Shown here: in pieces, positions 25,201 through 37,200 of the stretch
How positions within the stretch are numbered: position 1 is the stretch's first letter
Layout of the letters: each line of letters starts with the position of its first letter
DNA from: Nelumbo lutea
Lineage: Eukaryota > Streptophyta > Magnoliopsida > Proteales > Nelumbonaceae
Direction of reading: 5' to 3'
NCBI GenBank assembly: GCA_022828595.1
Contig: JAKGHH010000003.1
Coordinates: 56,409,759-56,473,758, forward strand
DNA: 64,000 nt
Made by a program: the position numbers and the translations under genes
Notes under the pieces: model-generated
What the model was told of the DNA's origin: nothing
The model's input: only the letters and a program-made list of their open reading frames with translations
Database searches by the model: none

Positions 25201-28200
25201 TAGAGGAAGTAGCACTTTCAGCTCAAAACAAGGAAGGAATAATCATGGAATGAAGACCTCTGGCGACCATCTCTAAAAGACTCAACTTTGATGGAAGCTT
25301 TATAGGCAACCAAGGTGTGTCCGGTTATGAGGGGTCTTCCATGATTAAAAGGGCAAGGTACTAGCTTTATTTTCAGGACCTGTTGAGCATGGTGACCCAA
25401 TAACAGCAGAGATGATGGCCTTACTCCAAAAGCTTGCAAAGCAGCTTGGATTTGAACATTTAGAGGTGAAAGAGGACTCCAGGTGGTCTTTTTTTTTTTT
25501 TTTTGATAATTGACTCCAGGTGGTCATTTCATGGACAAAAAAGTAACACCCAAATCCCTTGGATCTATAAACACACCATCCGGGAGATTGAAAGTATAAC
25601 AAGGGAGTTAACTGTCAATTTTAAATGGGTGAACAGAACTACTAATTGTGTTGGGCAAAACAAGGATCTTTTGGGCATCAATTGTGTTGGGCAAAATTGT
25701 AAATTTTGTTTGCGCAAGTGGAGCTTTTCCACATTGATGTATCCTTGTAATTTCCTGAATAAAACCTCCTTATGCTGATTAAAAAAAACAGCTTTTGAAC
25801 CATATATGCAATTAGATCCAGTTATACTTCTGCTTTTTTCTTTTATTTAAAATTTTTCCAATAAGTCGCTTAAAATTTATCTTCATTCACTTCTACTTAC
25901 TAGGTCTGTGCTTCAAAGTCACTTAGTAACTTTTTTTTGAAAGGTAAATGGAAATATTGTATTAAACAGGTAGGACTTCCATCATTCAAAAATACAAGAA
26001 AGGATGGTGATTCGGACACATTCAATATTAAAGCACCACTAGCCAGTGAAAAAGAATGCACCTTCACTTTAGCATCTTTTGGAACAAACTATATAGCAAC
26101 TGGTTAGGGAAACTAAATTCAAATAATCTCCTGGGATTCAGTGAAGTTCAGTTCAGGTCAATGTCCCCAGCTTGAGTACACATCTGTGCCCCACAAGTGC
26201 CCCACAGCACATCCCAACCGTGTATTGGGAACACCTCCCATACTTGCCACTGGAGATGCTCCCAATACACGGTTGGAATGTGTTGTGGGGCACTTGTGGG
26301 ATGACCTCTGTAGGGCACAGATGTGAATTCCCCCTGCTTAGCATTTCACCCAGAACTTCATACCTCATGTTGTTTAGTAAAGCTTTTAGCTAGGAGAAAA
26401 GGTACTATGTATTAACTGTAAACAGTTCACAACTTCAGACATCTAGAAAGAAAAATCAGCGATGATATTTTTTTATGAATAATAAGAAACGATTTATTAA
26501 TGATACATCAGAAACGTTACAAAAACCCCAAGGAGGGGCACAAGGTGCAACCTCCCTTGAGTTTGAGTGTAAAAACTACGCCAAAGACATTACAATGTTG
26601 CCCAGTACAGATGTTCCCTCGATACCCCCTGTTTAGCAAGATGATCAGACAAAGCATTCGCTGACCTGCTCACCCAAAGTGAGCTAACAGACATGTTATT
26701 TGTTAAGGGTGAGCTAACAGACATGTTATTTGTTAACCAGCTTGCATTTTTTTAGGTAATCCTTGTAGCACCAAACGACTGACTCCAGATCTGCTAACCA
26801 GCACACAACAATCTTAGAGTCTCCTTCAATTAGAAGATGCTCAACTCCTAAATGGTTTGCTATCTGAATACCCTGTACAGCCGCCAATAGTTCAGCTCTG
26901 ACCAAGTCTCCTACTCCCACTGGACCAGAGTATAAAGCTAAGATGATGTTGTCTTTAACTCCTTATCTCTCAATACTCCTCCTATGCCTAAGGGACCAGG
27001 GTTTCCTTGATTGCTTCCATCAAAATTTTCAACTTTACCCAACCGTCAGATGGTGGGGTCCAAGAGGCAATGATCTTTTCCTTCCTAGAGGAGCTATTTG
27101 CCACTACTAACCAGTTCCTCCTATGGTCATCAAAGGAAAACAAATGGAAAGAATCCAAAGTTTTCAGCCAGTGAATTGTCCTTGTTAGGATATGTTCCTT
27201 GATAAGTAAATGTCTCCATTCCTTTTCTTGGAAAATCCTTGCATTCCTCTCTTCCCAAATTGTCAAAGTGTTGCAGCTCTAATTCATCTTCACATAATTC
27301 TCCCTCTTTTGTTGGGCCACACAAAAGTTGATGGGTTTAGTAGGCTTATATCGGGTATAGGAGGGATCTTGAGGAATAAGGATGGCAACATTCTATCTTT
27401 ATTCTCAGGTCCAGTGGGTTATGGAGACTCTACAAGGGCTGAGATACTAGCTTTGGTACAAGGACTAAAGATTTCCAACCAACTTGGAGTGACTAATTTG
27501 ATAGTTGAAAGAGACTCTAAGGTGATAGTAGGATGGATGTCGGACCCAGAAACTGTTGTTTGGGGATATAGGGACATCATCAAAAAAGTCAAATGGCTTA
27601 CGAGAACCATGTCAGTTAGCTTTCAGTGGGTTAGTAGATCGGCGAATGCTTTGGCAGATTCTTTAGCTAAACAAGGGGCTTCAAGGGATTCTCTGTTTTT
27701 GGCTAATTTATAACTGCAATCTGAAAAGAGTTGGGTTTGGAACCACTTTTAAGGGTAGGAAACACTTCTTGCCTCCTCTTAGGGTGCTTCATGCTTGTAC
27801 TATTTCTATCTCTATTTAATAAAGTATCATTCATTCATCAAAAAAAAGAGTAGGCTTATATCTGCAGGTTGGTTCCACCAACATCCAAACAAGGCAAAAA
27901 TTCAAACCCAAATAGTTACAGCGAAAGTGCAGGAAATTAGTAAGTGGAAGCAATCTCCACCATTTGCTTTGCAAAGAATACACCAATTAGGGGACAAACA
28001 CTAGAAAGGTTTTTTCTTCTACAAACAGTCCAAAGTATTGACCTACCCACGGAACACTTCCCGGCAGAACAAACTGATTTTAGGGGGAATAAGCCAAGTC
28101 CAAAGGTCCTTAACTGGACAAAGAAGGATGCACAAGTGAAGGAACCTTTAGGGTGGGGAGACCAAATTCTTCTGTTCGGATTTAGAGGATACAAATACAC

Positions 28201-31200
28201 TATCCAGGACACCAAGGACACCAAAGTTCCAAGTCAAGGACAAAAAGGAAAAGGGGGAGGGGAGAAAATTGGAGACAACCTTATGCTTAAACAAGGAAAT
28301 GGAATAGAGTGAAGGAAAGAGGTCTTTGAGGGTTGAGGCACCCACCAAAATATCTTCCCAAAACAAAACAGAGTTGCCAGAGCAAGTATCATACCTGACA
28401 AAGTTAAGAAATTGGCCAAGAGGCAACCTAACACCTCAAACATTCTGCCACAGAATCAATAGCCCCATCATCCAAGTTTATCCCTACCACACTACTCTTT
28501 TCCATATTTATTTTTAGATTTGAGACCCTCTCAAAGTAATCAAGCAAATTTTTAAGATTCCTCACTTTCCTTAGGTCAACCCCCTAACTTAAAATAAAAA
28601 TGTCATCTACAAATTGGAGATGAGTCACTGGTACTCTATTCCTTCCTATTCTCCATCCTCTTATTGTCTCTTCCCTATCCAGCTTTGAGAGTAGCCTACT
28701 GAACACATCTGCTACAAGGGTAAAGAGAAAGGGGGAGAGGGGGTCTCCCTGCCTTTATCCTTTGGAAGCTAGAAAGAAGTCCTTAACCACACCATTTACC
28801 AACACTGAAAAGTGAGCAAAGCTAATGCAGCCCTTCACTCAATTACACCACCTATCCCCAAAACCACAATTCAACAGAAACTCCAAAAGGAAACTCCAGT
28901 CCACTAAGATATAAGCCTTTTCAAGGTCCAACTTACAAAGAACACCTTGCTGTCCTGGCCTCCACATATCCTCCACACATTCATTGGCTATGAGTATTTG
29001 ATCAGCTATTTGTTTCGCTTGCACAAAGGCCCTTTGAGCTTGACTTATTAGAGGAGCTAGTACTACTTTTAGCCTCAAAGGCAACACCTTTGCCAAAATT
29101 TTGTAGATACTCGTCACCAAACTAACCGATCTAAAATCCTTAGGGTGACTCACATCTAACTTTTTAGGAATTAAGGCTAAGAAAGTGGCATTGGCTCCCT
29201 GACTCACTTGATGTCTATTGACAAACTCCTTAAAGATCCCAAGTAGGTCTCTTTGACCACCTCTCAACAATCGTGATAAAAGGTGTTAGAGTGAGCCGAA
29301 TAAGGGTAATTTAGTAATCTTATGTCAGTTAAGTACTTTGCTTATGTGGCTGTTTTATTAGAGTACTCTGCCCCACACTTAAGTGAGGACAGTTTAGTCT
29401 TTGTAAGTGTAATTAGAACCTAATAAACACAAGGGGGTCGACTGAATGGAAGACTAATCAGTTCGACTAAACCCTCCTGTTCTCTCTTTCTCTTGTCTTC
29501 TTCCTCATCTTCTTCTTCCTTCTTCACTGGTTCGGACTACTGTAGCTGCTCCAAAACATGGTATCAGAGCAAGGTTTCTGACCTGCTTCCGCTTGCAAAG
29601 CATCTCAGCTGTGTTCGTGACACCCTCCTCTTCGTTTCTAGTTGGTTAATGGAGAGAGCTGGTTCGCCCTAGGTCTGAGACATCACAGTTCGTTTCTCTC
29701 TGCTGCGCACAGTTTTCTTCATCAAGGAAGGTGATTTCAGCAGTGAATGGTTGGCTGATACTCTCAAAGGAAGGTTGGTTATTTAGTCCTCTTGTGTTGC
29801 TGGTATTTCTGGGTAGGAACCCTTCAAGAATCAGTTAGTACTGATTAGAACCTAGAGAACTAGGTTCATTGTTGCCCTAAAAAGGGTTGTGTGTGCAGTA
29901 GCCGAATGGTGTAGGGCTGCTGTGAGTTGTTGAGTGGTGTTAGGGCTGCTGTAGGTGGCCGAGTGGTGTAAGGTGGAATGCAGTGACCTTGCCAAGCTCC
30001 TTGTGGTCGTGTAATGCCCTCTTAAGTGTGTTAAACAAATCTGAACTGGGTGTAGCAGTTTGATTGTGTTGTGGTGCTTGTGATGTGCAATTTTTTTTAT
30101 TGAGTGGTTGTAAGAGGGCCTACTGTTTTGTTGTGGTGCTTGTGATGCATATGTGGGTCGTAGGTGTGTGAAGTCAGCAGTAGTGTAAAGAAGAACAAGT
30201 GTGTGCTCCCACTGTTGTGTTTAGGGGCTGCAATAGGTGCTGAAGTATCAAACTGTGAACAACATCAATCAGCTTGTAGCTGAGAAGTAAGGTTAGAGGC
30301 AACTGTGAAAGAGTACAATGGCAGCAATAGGAGATGGCTACAATGATCAGAAACCTAATGTGGTAATTTCCTCCGACTACCTAGGGGTACAAATGACCTC
30401 AATTAAGCTGAATGGGGAGAACTATGTTCCATGGGCCAAATCAGTGGAAGTGTTTCTCAAGGCAAAGAAGAAAGTAAAGCATGTAAGAGATGAAAAGCCA
30501 TCGGAGGACTCTCCAGGGTTTGATGATTGGGAGCAAGAAGATGCTCAAATCATGACTTGGCTGTGGAATAGTATGGAACCTAAAATTAGTGCCAACTTCA
30601 TGTTTCTTGATACGGCTAAGGATATATGGGAGCATGCTAAGAAGCTATATTCTGGATAAGATAACACAACAAGAGTGTATCAACTTTATCAGGAGTATTT
30701 TGATTTACAACAAGGAACCAAAACACTAGAAGAGTACTATGCCAACATGAAGAATATAAGGAATGAACTCAATGTCTATCACCCCCTTACTCCAGATATT
30801 AAAGTTCAGCAACAGCAAAGGGAGCAACTAGATGTTACAAGATTTTTAGTGGGGCTGAAGTCGGAATATGAACCAGTTAGAGCCCAAATATTGGGGGGCT
30901 CTACTCTTCCTACACTTGAGGAAGTATTCTCAAGGCTTCGTAGAATCTCTTTGGGACAGACAGAGAACTCCACACAGTCTGATAGATCAGCACTTGTGAC
31001 AGCTCGAGGGGTTGGATATAGTACAAGAGGGGGAGGTCATGCTCCCCGAGGAGGCCGTGGCAGTTCCATGATTAGTCGGGGTGGTCGTGACTCAGGGGAG
31101 GTCGTGGCAGAGGGAAGAATAACTCTACAAGGAAATGCACTCATTGTGGTAGAGAGGGACACACAGTGAATTTCTGTTATGATCTACATGGCCCTCCCTC

Positions 31201-34200
31201 TAAATGGGCTAATCATGCTGTAGCGGGTGAGGTTGATATCAGTGACAGTAAACCGGCAGACCGAACTCATCCCACATCTACATCTACCTCTGGGAGGGAA
31301 ATGGTGAGCGTACCGCGTGATGAGTATGAACGGTTCCTTCAAACTACTTCACAGCATACCACTGCCACACTTGCCCAATCAGGTATTGCTTGCATGTCAT
31401 CTAAAACCTCTCCCTGGATTATTGACTCTGGAGCCTCAGATCATATGACCGGGACTCCAGATGTGTTCTCTTCTCTCTCTGAAACCTCCACATCACAAAC
31501 TGTTACACTTGCCAATGGGTCCTCATCTCCCATATGTGGTGTTGGTAATATTGACATGGCTCCTGTGCCCTTATCATCTGTTTTATATATCCCTAAGTTT
31601 CCATTCAATCTTATGTCTGTTAGTAAAATAACCAAAGCTCTTAACTGTTCCGTTACCTTCTTTCCTTCCACCTGTGTTTTTCAGGATCTCAAGACGGGGA
31701 AGAAGATTAGTGGGGGGCATGAAGCTGGTGGACTGTACTATCTTGACGGTGGTGGATCTTCAATTGCTCTTCAGACTTCGCTTACTCCTCTACAATGGCA
31801 TTGCCGACTGGGACATCCATCTCTCAAGGCTCTCAAGATTTTGGTCCCGTCATTGAGTCATTTGTCAGTTTTGCAATGTGAGTCATGTCAGTTTGGGAAA
31901 CATCGTCGTGTGTCCTTCAGTCCAAGAGTTGAGAGTCGTATGTTGAGTCCTTTTTCTTTGGTTCATTCAGATGTTTGGGGTCCAATCAAAATAGAGTCTT
32001 ATAATGGGTACAAGTATTTTGTCTCCTTTATTGATGATTGTTCAAGAATGACATGGATTTACTTAATGAAAGAAAGAAGTGAATTGTTTTCTATTTTTCA
32101 AAAATTCCATGTTGAAATATGCACACAATTTGGTGTTCCAATCAAAATTCTCCGTTCAGATAATGGTCGTGAATACTTTCTTACTTCATTTCAACAGTAT
32201 TTAGAACAGCATGGCATTATTCATCAGACATCATGTGCATACACCCCTCAACAAAATGGGGTAGCTGAACGGAAGAACCGTCAGCTTCTTGAAACTGCTC
32301 GGTCTATTCTTCACCACATGAATGTTCCTAAACGTTTTTGGAGTGATGCTGTACTCACTGCATGTTTTCTCATTAATCGGATGCCCTCCTTCATTCTTCA
32401 TGGTCGGTCCCCCTTCTCTATCTTGTTTCCCACTTTATCTCCATTCCCATTAATTCCTCGTGTCTTTGGTTGTGTGTGCTTTGTCCACAATCTGAGCCCT
32501 GGAATAGACAAGCTAGATGCACGCTCAATTAAATGTGTCTTCCTTGGCTACTCACGGACTCAGAAAGGGAACAAGTGTTATAATCCCATTACCCGGAAGT
32601 GCTATGTCTGTCCTGATATCACCTTTTTTGAGTCAGTCCCCTTCTTCTCAAGTCCTGAAGCACCCTCGTCTCCACCCGCACTTCCTCTTCCTCTCCCTGT
32701 CAGTGATCCAGTTCCAGATGTTGTTGTTGGAGTAGACTCATCACCTCATCCCATGCAGATCACCACCGAACGTCCACCAATCCGGCAAGTGTATACACGT
32801 CGAACGGCACCGGCCCCTCCTCCAGCTTCTACCTCATCTGCGGATCCTCTCATGGCTCCTATTGTTGAACCCTCAAACCTTGATCTACCCATTGCCTTAC
32901 GGAAAGGTAAACGCAGTTCTACCCTCCATCCCATTTCCAATTTCGTTTCATTATCTCGTCTTTCTACATCACATCGCCAGTTTGTTTCCCTTTTATCCTC
33001 TATTTCCATACCTAACAATGTCCAAGAAGCTCTCAGTTCACCTGATTGGCGGCAGGCAATGGAGGAGGAACTTTCTGCTCTTCAACATACTCAAACGTGG
33101 GAACTTACTACTCTCCCACCTGGTAAGCATGTTGTGGGATGTAAATGGGTGTATACTGTGAAATACTTGCCAGATGGTAGTGTAGAGCGTCTGAAGGCCA
33201 GACTTGATGCTAAAGGTTACTCCCAGTTGTATGGAGTAGACTACATGGAGACATTCTCTCCGGTGACTAAGATTGGTTCTGTTCGTGTACTAATTTCCCT
33301 GGCAGTTATGTATGATTGGCCTCTGTTTCAGCTTGATATCAAGAATGCCTTTCTCCATGGTGATCTTGTGGAGGAGGTATATATGGAGCAACCACCTGGG
33401 TTTGTTGCTTAGGGGGAGGATGGTAAGGTATGCAGATTGAAAAAGGCAATTTATGGGTTGAAACAATCGCTGCGTGCTTGGTTTGGGAAGTTCAGTGAAG
33501 TGGTGAAGAGTTTTGGAATGAAGCAGTGCCAGGTAGATCACTCAATGTTCAGCTATGACTCAGAAGCTGAGAAGATTCTATTAGTGGTCTATGTGGATGA
33601 TATTGTCATTACTGGCAGTGATAAATTGGGGATTGGCAAATTAAAGGTATTTTTGCAAAACCATTTCCAAACAAAAGATCTTGGAACATTGAAATATTTC
33701 TTGGGAATAGAGGTTGCCAGGTCAAAACAAGGTGTAAATCTGTGCCAAAGAAAATATGTTCTTGATCTATTGGAAGAAACAGGACTGTTAGGTGCAAAAC
33801 CGGCTGAGACCCCTATGGAACCAAATGTTAAGTTGAGCAGTGATACAGGAGAAGTATTTGAAGATCCTGGAAGGTATAGACGACTAGTGGGGAAGCTGAA
33901 CTATCTAACTATCACGAGACCCGACATATCCTTTGCAGTCAGTGTGGTGAGCCAATTCATGTAGGACCCTCGTATACCTCACTGGGATGCAATTCTTAGA
34001 ATTGTGAGGTATCTGAAAGGAGCTCCAGGCCGTGGACTATTGTATAAACCAGGAGGAAAACTTGAAGTAGTGGGGTATACAGATGCAGACTGGGCAGGCT
34101 CAGTGAATGATAGAAGATCTACTACGGGCTATTGCACATTTCTTGGAGGAAATCTTGTGACGTGGAAGAGTAAAAAGCAGACGGTTGTGGCCAGAAGTAG

Positions 34201-37200
34201 TGCTGAAGCTGAGTATAGGGCCATGGCACATACTACCTGTGAGTTAGTGTGGTTGAGGAATCTTCTACAAGAAATTGGGTTTCACATGGATAAACCTATG
34301 AGACTGTATTGTGACAACCAAGTTGCACTCCATATCTCATCCAATCCTGTATTTCATGAGAGAACAAAGCACATAGAGGTTGATTGCCACTTTGTGAGGG
34401 AGAAGGTCCTTGCTGGAGAGATAAACACAGAACATGTGGGCTCGAATGATCAATGGGCAGATTTGTTTACAAAAGCTCTAAACTCAGGGAAAGTGAATCA
34501 TCTATGTAACAAGTTGGGATTATATGACATATATTCTCCAGCTTGAGGGGGAGTGTTAGAGTGAGCCGAATAAGGGTAATTTAGTAATCTTATGTCAGTT
34601 AAGTACTTTGCTTATGTGGCTGTTTTATTAGAGTACTCTACCCCACACTTAAGTGAGGGCAGTTTAGTCTTTGTAAGTGTAATTAGAACCTAATAAACAC
34701 AAGGGGGTCGACTGAATGGAAGACTAATCAGTTCGACTAAACCCTCCTGTTCTCTCTTTCTCTTGTCTTCTTCCTCATCTTGTTCTTCCTTCTTCACTGG
34801 TTCGGACTACTGTAGCTGCTCCAAAACAAAAGGCAATTGTAAACCCATCTATGCCAGGAGCTTTTGATCTGTCCATCATGAACACTACCCGTCTAATTTC
34901 CTCCTCATCAAACTCCCTTTCCAGCCAATTCAGACTTTCCTCACTTAAACTTGGCCACTCTACTCCTAACCTGAACCTATTATTCAAAGGCCTTTGCAGC
35001 AAAGACTTGAAGTGGTCCACAAATTTCCTTGCCATTTCCTCCTGATCTGTGATCTCTTCACCATCAAATTCCAATTTGGCCACGAAATTTTCTCTTTCTT
35101 CCATTATCTAGGTTATGAAAGTACTTAGTATTCCCATCCCCTTCCTTTATCCATTTATGCCTAGAATTTTGCCTCCAAGATATCTCTTCTCTCAACAATG
35201 TTTCTTCCAAATCTTTCTAGAATTTTTGTCTCAACACCCTCCCTTGCTCATCTAAGACTCCTTGGGATTCTTTAGGATCAAGCTCCTCAGTTGGGATAGT
35301 AATAAGGTTTTTGTTCTTCTAACCTCCCAAAAGTATCTTTATTCCACTCTTTTATCTTGGATCTAAGACTCTCTAGCTTTTTGTGAAATTTGACTCCTTG
35401 CCACTTAACCCCTCTTAAATCATCATTCCACCATTCTTTGACCTTTCACACAAAGTCAAGGTGAGTTAACCACATATTTTCAAATCTAAAGGGGTGAGGT
35501 CCTCCCAAGAGCCCCTGACCTAATTGAATAGGGCAATGATTAGAGGTTAATCTAGGTAATGCCCTAGCCACCAAATCCCTCCAAAGGTTTTTCCACCTTT
35601 CATTGAAAAGATATCTATCTAGTTTAGAGCAAAGAGGCTTTCCTGAAAGTAGGATCATGTGTAATTAGCTTGCAGCAATGAAATCTCTTTCACCTCACAA
35701 GTATTAATAAATTCATTGAATTTTCTCATGCCCGCAGTGACCGCATTCTGAGGGATGTTGGACTCATTACAAAATCTAATGACATTAAAATTTCCTCCTA
35801 TATGCCAAGGTCCATCCCACAATCCATTGATTCCATACAATTCTTCCCACGGTTCATTCCTCTCCCTGTAATTATTTGGCTCGTATACATTAGTTACCCA
35901 AGTAAAACCATCACCCAAGTTTTTCAATTTCAAAGATATTGAACACCTTCCTATAAGCTCCTCTACTAATTCCACCACATCCTCTCTCCACATAGTGACT
36001 AAGCCTCCAGAGGTTCCCCAAGAAGGAGCCGAACTCCAACTCACTCCTCTAGATTTCCACACACTTCTTACCCAACTCCTGTCCAACTATGCTAACTTTT
36101 CACTTTCCACAACAAAACTATGTCAAGTCTCTCTCTCCACAAAAGTTCCTTAACCAACCTTCTTTTCCTTGCACTCCCCAAGCCTCTCACATCCCAACTG
36201 ATAATCTTCATCCAGCCACACACTAATCACAGATCCCTCTTTGGGTCCGGTGATTCCTTAACAAGGACCCTTCCTTCTCTCCCCTTTGCCACTAAACTCA
36301 ATGTCTCCCTCAATATCAGAAATTAGTCTCCCCACCTCGGATCTCTTCTTCTTTTTGCATTTCCTTTTTTGATCCTTCTCATTTACTAACTCTCCTTCAC
36401 CTGTTTGTTCTTCCCTAATCTAAGGATTTAATTTCTCCTCTTCCCCCACACCTCTCTTGTTTGGAAGTTATAATTCTTCTGCCTTCTTGTACTCCTCCAA
36501 TAAAGCACAGATTTGGTTCCATATTCCTTCCAATTCCTCCTCTTGCTTCTTTTTTAGGATCAAGCCCAACTCACTATTCATATTTCCTAATTCACACCTC
36601 CCTCCTTGCTCTGGTCTGATCAGCTGGGATGTTGAATAATCTGTTATAGGCACAGTGCAAACATCAGTATCCAAAACCTAAAGGACAAAGTTACCTGCTT
36701 GGGTGGGAGCCGATGGACCTATCTCTGGAGCCAAAGATTCAAAAGGTTCGGTTTAAGTCTAGACCCCTTCCCTATTCCTGAGACCGCTGTAGAAGGTTAG
36801 AGGTGGGAAACCCTTCTTTGTCAACTAAGGCATCCAAGCAAACCTTCACTAGCTAACTCCCTTCGGGTGTAACAATGCAAACCTTCCTAAACAAGTTTTG
36901 CATCTTCAAACACAAGTCTTGTTCAGACTAAACTAAGAGGGTGGACTTCCTTGTTGGGGTAGGTGTTTCCTGAGCCCTGTAAGCATTCTCTGTCATACTC
37001 TTAAATATCATATAGACATTCTCAACTGCAGCGACTTCCCCATCTTCCTTAGAACCTCCTGACACTTCCTCAAAAAAAAAAAAAAAAAACCCAAAGAATC
37101 TCAGTTCCAAAATTATTTGCTTCCATTAGATTCATTGGTTGAGTTAAATCAACACTCCCCAAGCTTGTTGTATCTTCTAGATCGAAATCACTTGTATCTT

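Larger units (their letters stand above)
29284..34828 (+). mobile_element. Complete Ty1/Copia retrotransposon (copia-1), plus strand
   Basis: The element is 5545 bp with two 275-bp LTRs and a 5-bp target duplication AAAGG at 29279-29283 and 34829-34833. The primer site TGGTATCAGAGC (29559-29570, initiator tRNA-Met) follows the 5' LTR directly, and a purine tract (AGGGGGAG, 34546-34553) precedes the 3' LTR. It inserted into LINE RT sequence and lies antisense to the host gene in intron 4. Only three LTR differences indicate a recent insertion. Confidence 0.97.

Noticed and set aside
27210..27713. 167-codon plus-strand ORF as a host RNase H gene
   Set aside because: It is the 3' end of a truncated LINE with poly(A) and 14-bp TSD; the first residues come from the flanking older LINE.
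29559..29570. tRNA gene at the TGGTATCAGAGC motif
   Set aside because: It is a retrotransposon primer site; no cloverleaf or A/B boxes surround it.
31166..33412. Longest ORF in the window (748 codons) as a host gene
   Set aside because: It contains the Copia protease, integrase and RT motifs and lies between matching LTRs with a target duplication.
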